DNA of 64,000 bases, taken from Parietichytrium sp. I65-24A. Taxonomy: Eukaryota; Sar; Bigyra; Thraustochytrida; Thraustochytriidae. Where the stretch lies: positions 1 to 64,000 of the forward strand of contig BLSF01000022.1 of assembly GCA_012862575.1 (NCBI GenBank). Direction: 5' to 3'. Shown here piece after piece: positions 18,723 through 28,795 of the stretch; the stretch's first letter is position 1, and each line of letters begins with the position of its first letter. Both the position numbers and the translations under genes were made by a program. The notes under the pieces were generated by a model. It searched no databases, had not been told where the DNA came from, and saw only the letters and a program-made list of their open reading frames with translations.

Positions 18723-19997
18723 ATGTTCAATTTCATGAAGAGGAACAAGAAGAAGAAGCAGGCGGCTGAGGCAGAAAGCAAAGGAAAAGCTCCTGATGCT
18801 CAAACCAAATCGTCTGGTGCTGACGTTGAGGAGGAAGTAGAGGAAGAGGAGGTCGTGGACCATGGCTTGGAGACTTCCCAGCTGCGGTTCAAACTACAGT
18901 GTCCGGCGGAACTGGTGCCCAACAAAGCCGAGGTGGAGAAAGAATTTCTCAAAATGATTCGGGACAGAAACATGGTTGGCTATTACGAGAGCTCATGCGA
19001 GATCGGTGTTGTCAAGGCGGACGCCAGCCTTCTCAAAACCATGAAAGACGAGAACGCAAAGTTTGAGGAGGAGCTCACGGAGAGGGAGAAGGATGCTGAA
19101 GAGAATCACGGAGAGATTGAGGTCATGGAGGCGCTTCTTGAAACAGCAAATTTCCGCGCGCTCACTGGAACCAAGCAGGTTGCCCTCGACGCTTACGCTA
19201 AAGTCGCCGCATTGAAGAGCATGTCCACAGGGCAGCTCATTGACGTGGTCCTCAAGAAAATTCTCTTGGGATTTTTTTGGATGGATACTGAGCTAGTCAA
19301 GGTCTCTATCGCAGAAGCGGAAAAGTTGCTTGAATCTGGCGGGGACTGGGATCGTCGCAACAGGCTCAAAGTGTACCGCGGTTTGTTTAGTATGATTTCT
19401 AGAAACTTCGCCAAGGCTTCGGAAGATTTCTTGTCTGCCGTAGCCACCTTCACTTCGACGGAGCTGTGCACCTACCAAATGTTTATCTTCTACACTGTGA
19501 TGACCAGTGTAGTCGCGCTCGACCGCGTTCAGTTCAAGAAGAAGGTGATAGATTCCCCGGAAGTGCTATCAGTAATTCGCGAAATTCCGTTCTTGAGCGA
19601 ATTCATGAACAGTCTTTACGACTGTGACTACAAGCTGTTCTTCACGTCCCTCGTTCAGCTTGACCAGAAAATCTGCACGGATCGCTACCTTTCAATTCAC
19701 AAAGACTGGTTCTTCCGAGAGGTCCGTGTACTTGCTTATGCGCAATTCCTCGAGTCTTACAAGTCTGTCACATTGAATTCCATGTCAAAGTCGTTCGGGG
19801 TATCCCCCGGCTTTCTTGACGCGGAGCTTTCGCATTTCATTAGCTCACGTCGTTTGAATGCAAAGATTGACAAAGTTGCAGGAGTAATTGAGACCTGCCA
19901 ACCGAACGAGGCAAATGCCAGGTATCAGACAGTGATTCGGCAAGGTGACGTTCTGCTCAACCGCGTCCAGATGCTTTCTCGCGCCATCAATGTATAA
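18723..19997 (+). CDS. 26S proteasome lid subunit RPN7 (PSMD6)
   Basis: A 424-residue subunit of the 19S regulatory particle lid. A Lys-rich start and acidic linker (about 1-50) precede the RPN7 helical repeat domain (about 60-270), then the PCI domain (about 270-390). Recognised family segments include TFTSTELCTYQMFIFYTVMTS, ALDRVQFKKKVIDSPEV, IPFLSEFMNSLYDCDY, FLESYKSVTLNSMSKSFGVS and the C-terminal IRQGDVLLNRVQMLSRAIN helix that enters the lid helical bundle. The charged ~48-residue N-terminal extension (KKKK plus EEEVEEEEV) is not a conserved part of the family. Single exon; context caccATGt. An AATAAA at 20033 follows the stop by about 35 bases. Confidence 0.95.
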   Translation: MFNFMKRNKKKKQAAEAESKGKAPDAQTKSSGADVEEEVEEEEVVDHGLETSQLRFKLQCPAELVPNKAEVEKEFLKMIRDRNMVGYYESSCEIGVVKADASLLKTMKDENAKFEEELTEREKDAEENHGEIEVMEALLETANFRALTGTKQVALDAYAKVAALKSMSTGQLIDVVLKKILLGFFWMDTELVKVSIAEAEKLLESGGDWDRRNRLKVYRGLFSMISRNFAKASEDFLSAVATFTSTELCTYQMFIFYTVMTSVVALDRVQFKKKVIDSPEVLSVIREIPFLSEFMNSLYDCDYKLFFTSLVQLDQKICTDRYLSIHKDWFFREVRVLAYAQFLESYKSVTLNSMSKSFGVSPGFLDAELSHFISSRRLNAKIDKVAGVIETCQPNEANARYQTVIRQGDVLLNRVQMLSRAINV

Positions 19998-20441
19998 CTT
20001 TTTCTCAGAACAGGCAATTTATATAGTTAGAAAATAAAGAAAGCATCTTTGATGAGGGCTAGCTTTTCCTCGTCGCGAAGGCCAAGTAGGGAAGGAAATC
20101 AGCGGGATGCCTTGACGACACAGACCTAAGCGATTTTCATATGTCAAGTGGGTACACCGGCACCGTCCAGATTGTCGCCCAAAGACACCATAAGACCTGT
20201 GCATTCTGGATGGAGGTTGGTGAAAGTTGTCGCGTCCGATGCTTTGGTTGCTAAGCTTAAATAGGGCGGCGAGCTTAGGAACGTCACGCAAAGCAGAACA
20301 GATTTGTTTCGCAAGGTACTTTCTGTACCTCAAAAGATATGGGAAGCAATTTCTTTTCATGCTAGAGCACCGCGGAGTTCATACGGATTGAGGTTCTTGC
20401 GAATCTACCCGGAGTACTTGGCGCATGAAATAACTTTGAAG
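19998..20441. other. convergent 3' spacer RPN7/RAD1
   Basis: Holds a likely polyadenylation signal for RPN7 (AATAAA at 20033). No gene is seen in the remaining 400 bases. Confidence 0.5.
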
Positions 20442-21548
20442 CTAAAACAAGGACTCCTCGCCGTCGCTCAATGTGCTCTGGCTTAGATTGGCACCAGGAG
20501 CCGGGCATCTGGAAGCAGGTTTCGTGAGGTGTCGCCGGCGTTTTTTGGGAGTTCGTCGCTCAAGCTCGTCCTCGTCGGTTCCAAAAGAGCTCGGGCGGTC
20601 CAATCCGCGACGCGTGCTCGCAACTTCGCCCCCCTCATCGTCGTCTTCATCTTCCAAAGCATCTGCAAGGATGTAAAAGTCAACGTACGTGTGCCGGTTG
20701 CCGTTTTCGGTGATTTGGTGCTGCAAAGATAGACATCCACTCTCTGTCATCCGTATGTGGGTCTTTTCAGCAAAATGCAGAGATTTCCCGGCTTGCTGCA
20801 ACAACGAAAGCCGATACGAGAATTCTCTTGTAGCCGAACAATCCAACTTGCCCAAGGACTCGTCCCCGTGCGGAAAATCCACCATACAACTAAGGAGCTG
20901 TCCGTGCGTACTTAGGCGGAAGAAAGGCTTCTCAGGCGACATGAGCAGAAATACGCTAGCTGCACCAGGAAGCTCTTGAAGCATTGAAAACGCTTCTTTC
21001 AACTGATCAGCGTTGATAATGCACCTGTTTAAGGTGGGAGAGTTTTTGAACTCCGCTCTGAGCGGGAGGCTATCCGCCTCCAATTCGTCTCCGAGAGAAT
21101 TTTCGAATAATGTTCGAATCTTACACTCAGTGACGACCTGCCCTTCCATGAGCTGTAATGAGAACGTTTCCTCGGCGCGAAAATACGCCATTTTCAAGAC
21201 GATGTCCTGCAATTGCTGCCCGAGCGTGCTCATGCATTGGACTAGAATGGAGAGGTTAATCTTGAATTGGACGCAGCGGTCGTCGCCCTTCATCTCATAA
21301 GTCTCAAAAAGCGTTGCCAAAAAGGTGGCGCAACCCTGTGCGACCTGCGCAGGGTCCGTGGTGATGAAGCGGATTTTATCGGCTTCGATGATACATGTTG
21401 CGTGCTGGTCCTTTTTTCCTGACACCAAACCGCGCAGGGTGTTGAGAAATAGCTGTGAGTTGGTGGTCTCGGCGTGAAAAGCTCGGCTACGGTTCCTGCT
21501 CGCAGAAGCTTGCGACACCTGAGACACAACTCTTTTTCCGGCCACCAT
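20442..21548 (-). CDS. checkpoint clamp subunit RAD1
   Basis: Predicted 368-residue PCNA-like subunit of the 9-1-1 (RAD9-RAD1-HUS1) clamp that signals DNA damage. Family features: LNTLRGLVSGKKDQHATCIIEADKI at the first strand, FLATLFETYEMKGDDRCVQFKINLSILVQCM in the first domain, then the second sliding-clamp domain ending in GNRHTYVDFYILADALEDE, the typical RAD1 terminus. It continues about 75 residues further with an acidic stretch, PKKRRRH (candidate nuclear signal) and SQSTLSDGEESLF; the extension is not typical of animal RAD1. The start is the first ATG, MVAGKRVVSQ; upstream codons start from a non-ATG triplet. Single exon. Confidence 0.85.
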   Translation of the reverse strand: MVAGKRVVSQVSQASASRNRSRAFHAETTNSQLFLNTLRGLVSGKKDQHATCIIEADKIRFITTDPAQVAQGCATFLATLFETYEMKGDDRCVQFKINLSILVQCMSTLGQQLQDIVLKMAYFRAEETFSLQLMEGQVVTECKIRTLFENSLGDELEADSLPLRAEFKNSPTLNRCIINADQLKEAFSMLQELPGAASVFLLMSPEKPFFRLSTHGQLLSCMVDFPHGDESLGKLDCSATREFSYRLSLLQQAGKSLHFAEKTHIRMTESGCLSLQHQITENGNRHTYVDFYILADALEDEDDDEGGEVASTRRGLDRPSSFGTDEDELERRTPKKRRRHLTKPASRCPAPGANLSQSTLSDGEESLF

Positions 21549-22150
21549 CTTCCTCGCGAATCGCACTTCCTCGCACCCGCTTGGGAAAGGTCGCTCACTT
21601 CCTACTTGACTTGAAATCTTCAACACCTCTGTCGGGAGGAGTGAGCGATATTCCCGCTTGTTTGTTCTGTTGGTTCGTGAAAGCACCTACGCGGTCACCA
21701 AGCGGTTCCCTCCAAGCTTCGATAAGTGAGCAAGTGCTCCTGCGCCCATCTTACGTCCTTCACAGTCAGTGGCCGCCTGTCCAGCGTGCTGGTCATACTG
21801 GCAACTCTGGCAACCCAACTTTCAAAAAAATACAAGGGTTCTTCTCGCTTTCTCCTACTACTAGCTAGTAGAGAATTGATTATACTAGCTAGCATATAGT
21901 AGCTAGCTCTAGTAGAGTAGGATAAGAAGCCAACTTTGTCACCCTATTTCAGACGCTACCGCGGCTCAGGTGAAGCCTTTGAACAATGGACAAGAGCGTC
22001 GAAAGACAGAACCGCCGGCGCAGTTGACCGTTGCTGGCAAAGCCAAAATCAATTTGGACGAGTTGGTGCAGAAATTTTGTGTTTTTATTTTTTTCCTCCT
22101 TTTGGTCTTTTCTACGGACCGAGGATGCCGTTTTGCTCAAGCAAAGCACC
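21549..22150. other. spacer rich in CTAG palindromes
   Basis: Between the tandem minus-strand RAD1 and GDH genes. The 21840-21920 stretch is packed with CTAGCTAG, ACTAGTAG and TAGCTAGC words that fold on one another. No gene seen. Confidence 0.5.
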
Positions 22151-23798
22151 TCACGCAAGCAGTAGTCCCGCGTGCTTCATGCTCTCGTGAATTTTGATCA
22201 TCGCGTTAACATAGGCGGCCTGGCGCAAGTTACATTTTAGTCGTTTTGACGTGTCCAAGGTTGTCTGCGATGCTACAATGATTGAGTCTGCGAGACCAGA
22301 AAATACAATGTCCAGCTCCGACGGCCCCTGGAGGATTCTCTGCCGCCGATCCTCATTGATTTTGCCGCCGATATCTTCCCATGCTTGAATCATCATCAGC
22401 TTGTTTCGCTCTTCCCACTTCTTCGTCAGCCTACCATACCGCACGTTCGAAAGTGCTTTGAGCCACTCAAAGTATGATACAGTTAGACCGCCAGCGTTTG
22501 CAAGAATATCCGGAATGATCACACATCCTTTGGCCTCCAAAATGTCTTCTGCCATGGGGGTGACAGGCCCATTTGCAGCTTCGAGAATCATTCGGCAGTT
22601 CACCTTACTAGCATTTCCGCTGTGCAAAGTTTGCTGAAACGCCGCGAGAACCAATACATCACATTCGCACTCCAGTAGGCGTTGCACTTCTTCTCCGCGA
22701 AAACAAGCGTCAAGTTCATTGTCTGGATAAAAATTATCCACAGTTCCGTGTTCGCGTTTGTGAATGAACAGGGATTCAGGGTCGATTCCTTCTTGTCGTA
22801 CGATTGCGCAATTCCGATCACTCACTCCAACGACGATGCCCCCCGCCCTCTTGATAAACAAAGCTGCATGATAACCAACTTTGCCAAATCCCTGTACGAT
22901 AAATGTCCTGCCCACGAGATTTGTCTCGGCGTATTGGCCTAGCCCGGCTTTGTTCATAATATCTTGGTCACTCATAAACTCCCTCAGCGCGTAGTACACT
23001 CCAAGCCCAGTTGCCTCCTTTCGCCCGTCAATTCCGCCCATGCTCCCTGGCTTTCCTGTTACCACGCCGCTTGCATGAATATCTGTCGCTCCAAAGAGTT
23101 TGACATAAGTGTCTGCCATCCAGCCCATTTCACGAGATCCGGTGCCCAAATCCGGACCGGGCACATCTCGACCGGGGCCGATGAAAGACTTTTTGGCCAG
23201 CTCTGAATTACACACAGCGCCGTCAGTGGAAAATTTTGCAAGAGATAGTGCTGCTCAAAAAGAGGGGCATTGACATCAATACGTTTGCTCAGGAACGAGC
23301 TGCAACAAACTTACCTGTTGTGAATCGACGAACAATGCGTTCGAGCTCTTTTTCGGAGTAATCCCGCGGATCAATTCGAATTCCACCTTTGCCCCCGCCA
23401 AACGGAACGTCGGAGACGGCACATTTTAACGTCATTAGCGCAGCCATGGCCTCGATCTCTTGCAAGTCAACTGTCGATGAGAAACGCATCCCCCCTTTCA
23501 CTGGGGATCTGTGTCTGCTGTGGTGCGCGCGGTACCCCTGAATCACCTGCACGGTTCCGTCCTTCCGCTTGAAGGGAAAGGTCACACGTAGCACTGCATC
23601 GCAGCCCTTGATGAGCTCGAGTTCACCCTCATCAATGTCAAGATGCTCACTAGCCCGATCAAAAAACTCCTTCACCATTTCAAGCAGCCGTGGCTCATTC
23701 GCTGGGAGCCCGCTCATGGACCGTGCAAAGATATGATTGCACGTTCGCTGCTTGAAAGCCGCGACCGGGACTTGCCGCCGCAGCAAGCACTGCAACAT
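22151..23798 (-). CDS. mitochondrial glutamate dehydrogenase (one intron)
   Basis: Hexameric-type enzyme converting glutamate to 2-oxoglutarate and ammonia. Exon 1 23315-23798 and exon 2 22151-23202 flank a 112-nt intron (GTAAGT...TTCAG, phase 1); joining restores RRFTTELAKKSFIGPG. The protein has 511 residues. The start MLQCLLRRQVPVAAFKQRTC, basic and free of acids, reads as a mitochondrial presequence. Substrate-site segments include SPVKGGMRFS, LKCAVSDVPFGGGKGG and GPGRDVPGPDLGTG with catalytic Lys and Asp; the cofactor fold begins FIVQGFGKVGYHAA. The first ATG (23798) was preferred to an upstream non-ATG frame extension. Size is like the ~500-residue animal/bacterial GDH, not the very large NAD-GDH forms. 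NAD versus NADP use is not decided. Confidence 0.93.
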
Positions 23799-26086
23799 CT
23801 CGCTGACGAATACGCGCAAGCGCACGATGGCCGAGACGGCTTTTCTGGAGCCGCTTGGTCCCTGACTTTTCCTGCGCGACGTGGCAAGGTTTGGCAAGGT
23901 TTAGCGACCTGGCAACAGCTCCAACGGTGACTGAAAAGGTTTCAGTCGTGCAACGCGGTTTGGTTCACGTGTGGGAAACTGAGTTCACGGAAACCGTACG
24001 CTGGTCTGGAGAAACCAGCGAGAAGCAGAAGACGCACGGGAGGATGAGAAGAGCGATGATTCGCACAGCACACAACACACGGCTCAAAGTGCTAACAGGT
24101 GATGAGTGTGGGTGGTGTCAAAGGGTCGAAGGATGCGGAAGATGGCGGAGCAATGTTGACACCAGCCTACTCCTTTTTTGTTCCTTTAGTTCCCTTCGCT
24201 CCATTTGGAGCGGTACTGTGAGTACTAAGAAGTTACCAATTATAACTAGTAGCTAGAGCAGGCTCTACTCTAGAGAGCTCTAGCCTATGCTCTAGCTAGC
24301 TTTAGAGAGTAGTACAGACTTCATGCTAGTTCAAGCAGTTCAAACTTGCACTCAGCGCTTCAAAACTGTTTTTGTGAAAGGATACAAGTTGAAAGAAAAC
24401 TCGATACATCCATACACCTGGTGCTCGAGTACATGAAAGCCTTCGCCATGCAACACCGATCTCGAGTCACGCGCAACGGATTGTTCTAATTAAAGATGAG
24501 ATGCTAATCCTCGTTGATTTGTTTGCTTTTGGAAAATGAAACTCCGCTTTCATTGGGTGGAAACAAAACGAACTCTCTATTCCTAATGCCTGCGTTTCAC
24601 CCCGACGGGGTGCTAAGCCACGGCGCCAGAACCAGAAAGTACCGGGTGCTCAGAGGAAACGATTTTCTGGTGCAACAGAGCAAGACTTTTTTGGTCAACT
24701 GCGCTCGCAATTGGGGCAAACAAAAATTTCCTGATGCTTCTGAACTTCTGATGGAGAATCTCGCACTTCACTGTTAGTTCAACCCAGCTTACAGAGCCAA
24801 GAAAGATGCCTCTGGTGGACAACGACAACACTCGAGGCAAACAAATGCCTGTGATTATTCAGTGTGGTTCCCTGGCCGAGTTGCCTATCGTCCGGAGAGA
24901 GTCTATTCGCTTTGATGATGCGGTTCTTCTTGTGGGTTCTCCGGGAGTGGCTTTCAGAAAAAGAACTTGCGCAGAAAAGAGCCGAGGAGGATGCAAGAAC
25001 GAATCACGTTGCTTCCATCGAGGCATCGTCAGCGTCAATGTCTATACTGAATTCGGGATTTCGAGGAGTACCTTGGGGAAAAAGCGGCTCGTATGTCGGC
25101 TCGGTGGATCTTTTGCGGCCTCCCTTTCTTATTTTTGAAACTAGCGATTTGAGGTAGTTTTTGTTTGTTCCTCGTTGCCAACGTTTCCATCAAAGTTAGA
25201 GGTCTTCTTCGCGAGCGAGAGAGACATTCAGCCATTTTAAAACCTAGTGGACAAAGACGGAAATAGAAGCCCAAGCCTGAATGAGAGCCAAAGCTTCGAA
25301 AATCTTCCGATCTCGTTTCTTTCACGTGTCGCTTTTTGTCTATCTCTTTTTAGAACTACGAATTTTAGAAATTTAGATTAGCTGAGGTGATCACTGACAT
25401 CCTTAGTAGTGTGAAATAGAAAATTCAGACAGGCTACCCACATTCGGTAGTCGGACATAGTCGGGCACTATTAATCGTATCCTAAAGTACCCGTGAGCAA
25501 AAGAAATTTCCTTACCAGTGACCGCAACGATCAAAATTCCAAACATTTTGGTCGAACAGTTAAGCGTGTGGCCACCTAAAGCGTGTGCATGAAACTGTAT
25601 GAAACATGATCTCTCCTGACATTGTGAGTTCTGATCGTTCGCACAGAGGCTTCAGAATAAGCTTAATTTAAAAAATTAAAAGAATTCTTGGAATTTTGGT
25701 TCGAAGCCTTGTAGAATCGCCTCTCCGAGCCTTTGCCTTGTAAGTGCACCTTAAAAAGGTTCCAATGAGTACTACTGTCTGTGAGTACAATACTATGAGT
25801 AATACACTTCAGCTAGCTAGAGTTGGTGAGAACAGTGAGGGAGGGTGGGGAGACGGAGAAGGCGGCGCAAGGTCAGGCAAGGAGGGAAACAGGAGTCAAC
25901 ACCTTGGACGTGCGGAGTCATCGCCTCTAAAGCCATCTCTTTCTCTGCTTTGTACCGCCCCTTTGTGCTCCCTCCGTTCCCTGTTGCGCTTAGTTCCCAG
26001 ACCGCAAGAGAAGGGACGAACTTCGGTTTCGAGAGAAGGTATACGAACGAACCTCAATTCTGCGCCGCGGTTGGCGGGAAGCGAAA
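23799..26086. other. 2.3 kb spacer upstream of GDH
   Basis: No recognised gene. It has a CTAG-rich patch with interrupted inverted repeats (about 24240-24310), an ATG frame from 24806 of 110 codons and an overlapping one at 24864, neither with a recognisable pattern, and AT-rich sequence (25330-25700). Divergent promoters for GDH and the 26087 gene should lie within. Confidence 0.45.
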
Positions 26087-26437
26087 ATGCTATCTAGGGG
26101 GAGACAGCAGATACAGAGACGAGCTTTGGCTGGGCTCGCCTCGAAATTCGGGCCGGCGACAGGTGCCGATGCACACGTGGCTCTTGAGCGGGTCTCCGTG
26201 AAGAGGTCCCACTTGAGCTTTAGTGGGATCGTGCAAACGTCAGGCGACGGTGCTGTCACCATGATTTACAACCCGGAAGGCAAAGACTGCCATTATCTCG
26301 AGGTCAGGTCTCAAGATGTCAGCCTCAGAGAGTCTCTCCCGGTTTTGGTGACCGAGGGTGGGGAGCTGCTGTCTTGCTATCGTGTCTGGGTGCGCAAAGG
26401 GAGCATTGTTCGCAAGGTTGAACCTTTTAAAGTGTAA
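26087..26437 (+). CDS. small protein with mitochondrial-type leader, unknown function
   Basis: A 116-residue ORF with an ATG in fair context (gaaaATGc). The first ~22 residues (MLSRGRQQIQRRALAGLASK) are Arg-rich, amphipathic and without acids, like a mitochondrial targeting sequence. The rest alternates hydrophobic strands with turns (LSFSGIVQTSGDGAVTMIYN, ELLSCYRVWVRKGSIVRKV), suggesting a small beta-rich domain. No family is recognised. Lack of overlapping better frames and a sensible composition favour a real gene. Convergent with the flavin monooxygenase gene. Confidence 0.5.
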   Translation: MLSRGRQQIQRRALAGLASKFGPATGADAHVALERVSVKRSHLSFSGIVQTSGDGAVTMIYNPEGKDCHYLEVRSQDVSLRESLPVLVTEGGELLSCYRVWVRKGSIVRKVEPFKV

Positions 26438-26668
26438 AGCAGTCTGTGCCAAATGACATGGTAAGAGCTCCTACATGCTGCAGGTTGTTTCTCAGAGATG
26501 TTGTGGTTCCGCTGCGACAATGTCGTCCGAAAAAAAGCTTGGGCTGTCACATGGGCATCTTCCAACGGAACAAAAATTTACATGAAGGCATCATGACTGT
26601 GTCCTTTGTTGCAACTCTCAATGTTCTTGAAGGATTTATTTTATCTAGCTATCTAACTCAAATTTATA

Positions 26669-27985
26669 TTACATTTTAGACCCCCAAGCTGTGCCCATGT
26701 CCATGTCTCGGTAAACATCCTTCGCGCCAGGGAAGATCGGCCTACAGGATGTTACAAACTTGTACATATCACGCTTTCGATCGAAGCGTTCTCGCAAGGC
26801 GTCCAAGTTATGCAGCCCGGCATCTTCGGCCAAATCCAACATATAAGTCCACTGGTCAGGAAGCACGTGAGCGGCTCCAGGCGCTATCTCGCCACTGGAG
26901 ATCTTTTCATCAATGGCATGAACGTATGCGTACCGGGTATTCCTATCTGGAACACGCTCAGGATGCTGAAGCATGGCTGCGATCCACTCGGCCTGTACTT
27001 CGAAAAACGGGAAAGGCACGATAGGCTGATTCAAACCTGCGAGAAATAGGTTTGGAAACTCTGCATGCATCAATTCCTTATAAACTGGGCGAACCCGCTT
27101 CCCACCTGGGATTTGAAGAAGTTGCGACGGCAGAAATTCGAACTCAAATTTATACCCGGTGCAGAAAATGACAAAGTCTGTGCGCAGCTCTGCACCGTAT
27201 TCAAAGTGAACAATTTTCGAATCCGCCTCTGCATCTCTCATTCTCGGCCTCCAATAAGTGCTCCTGCAGCCGGGGATGCGATAGCAACCTGGGCTAGCGA
27301 TCTCCAGCTGAACGTCTCCAACCTTTCCGTCAGATGGGCAATCAGGATCGCTGATGTGTACCTCCTTTGCTATTCCATCCAATTCTTTGGCGATGTCCGT
27401 ACCTGAGCTTTTTGCTCCTACAATAGTTACAACCTGGCCGCGAAATGCCTCAGGGCGGCGATAAAATTTGCTGTGCATGCTCCAGCCCGCGCAAGCTTGC
27501 CCTAGTTCCTTCGGAATCAGTGGAGCATTAAAGTGTCCATTTGCGATAACCACCGCGTCAAACTCACGCTCTTTAAGTGTCTCCCCAACTCCAGCCTGAA
27601 GCCACTGCACCACCCACTTCTTGTTCGACTCAACTTGATAGACACTTTTCACCGTTGCGCCGTAATGGACATGGCGATTGAGGTCGAAACGCTCAGCGAA
27701 GGCAGTTAAATACTGGTCGACATCTCTGGCACCGACGAAAGAGTCGAGTTTACAAGGGAACTCTGAATCAGAATACGCCATCAACTCTTTGGGTAAGTTT
27801 GTCCTCAACCCATCGTAAAGTTGAGAGTTGGGTTTTTCGACGCACCACGTGCCACCCGCCCGGCTGTAGGACTCATACGCAGAAACAGCGAGCCCGCGCT
27901 TGGTCAACGTCTTAACAAGAGCGAGCCCGCACGCCCCAGCCCCGATGACCCCGACAGTCTTGCAAGTCGCCGGTTTTGATGCCAT
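26669..27985 (-). CDS. flavin-containing monooxygenase-like oxidoreductase
   Basis: Predicted 438-residue FAD/NADPH enzyme that would oxygenate nitrogen or sulfur groups of small molecules. The FAD-binding dinucleotide fold is at the N-terminus (VGVIGAGACGLALVKTL, GAGxCG pattern), the ESYSRAGGTWCVEKP segment follows, an FMO-like GWSMHSKFYRRP sits where the FxGxxxHxxxY fingerprint is expected, and a second Rossmann motif, VVTIVGAKSSGTDIA, binds NADPH. FCTGYKFEFEFL is the typical C-terminal ATG/Y region. Start at the first ATG in frame (MASKPATCKT); the upstream codons begin with GTG. No membrane anchor. Substrate unknown. Confidence 0.88.
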   Translation of the reverse strand: MASKPATCKTVGVIGAGACGLALVKTLTKRGLAVSAYESYSRAGGTWCVEKPNSQLYDGLRTNLPKELMAYSDSEFPCKLDSFVGARDVDQYLTAFAERFDLNRHVHYGATVKSVYQVESNKKWVVQWLQAGVGETLKEREFDAVVIANGHFNAPLIPKELGQACAGWSMHSKFYRRPEAFRGQVVTIVGAKSSGTDIAKELDGIAKEVHISDPDCPSDGKVGDVQLEIASPGCYRIPGCRSTYWRPRMRDAEADSKIVHFEYGAELRTDFVIFCTGYKFEFEFLPSQLLQIPGGKRVRPVYKELMHAEFPNLFLAGLNQPIVPFPFFEVQAEWIAAMLQHPERVPDRNTRYAYVHAIDEKISSGEIAPGAAHVLPDQWTYMLDLAEDAGLHNLDALRERFDRKRDMYKFVTSCRPIFPGAKDVYRDMDMGTAWGSKM

Positions 27986-28795
27986 GGTTAAGAGGTATTT
28001 CCCTCGGCGCACTTAGCACTTGTCGTGGCTTTGGCGGGTTTGGCGCTCGGCCGATTCTGAGCACCACTGCATACACTGACGTTCCAGGCGGCGCCATTTT
28101 TGCACGAGTACACTACCGTTCTTACTCTGTGAGCCTCAGTGCTCAATTCCCCTTCTTGTCGATCCTTATTCTGCTCGGGCATGCTTGGGGTGTTACATGA
28201 CATGCTCTAACTACTAGCTACATAGCTACTAGTAGTCAATGCCAGTGTCATTCCGGAGCTTGGTGAACTGAGAGAACTGAGGATGTGAACTTTTTCTCAG
28301 TCTGGCAGGTCTGCCAAACATAGTAGTAGCAAGACCGGTGGAAGGGGACTGCAAGCTGGCGCTTAGAGCGGATACCAGTCGCAGCTGCCATTAAAGCAAA
28401 TAGCCACCGACAGGTTTGGGTATTGGAATTTGCGAGACCAGCAGGCATCGTGGAACTTAAGTAGGTATGGAATAGTCACTGCTCCACCTTCCGATAGGGT
28501 TTGTTTACGCTGCACTTTGTGGCTTCACTTGAGTTACCGCTGCTCGCTTTCCGGTCACGGTCCACCGGTCTATCTATACTCTATAATTTACTCTATATAT
28601 TCAGTAGCCAGATAATAGACTGAGAGAAATTTGGTTTTGTCAGTTTTCTAGTAAACAGTGGGATACAGAGAGAATCAAAATCGCTCACTGTCGCGATACT
28701 CAGTACTCGAGTACCCGGGTACCGAATCCTCACTCTGTTGGTGCATTCGAGTCAAGCTCGCGCGGAGTGAACGAGGGACAGAAAGGCAACTCACC
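27986..28795. other. divergent promoter region FMO / S74 protein
   Basis: Contains CTAG-type palindromes (28205-28235), dispersed element copy 4 (28484-28530), and a GTAC/CTCGAG palindromic cluster at about 28700-28725 just before the S74 gene. No gene recognised. Confidence 0.5.
28484..28530 (+). repeat. dispersed element, copy 4 (longest)
   Basis: Reads CCACCTTCCGATAGGGTTTG, then TTTACGCTGCACTTTGTGGC and TTCACTT. It shares its left half with copies 2 and 3 and its right half with copy 1, so it bridges the family. It is about 270 bp upstream of the S74 gene. Confidence 0.8.

Noticed and set aside
24806-25157. Two overlapping plus frames of about 100 codons
   Set aside because: No motif and no splice sites that improve them; the region is likely non-coding.
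25700-25710. GGTTCGAAGCC resembling a tRNA B box
   Set aside because: No A box or acceptor-stem pairing upstream.
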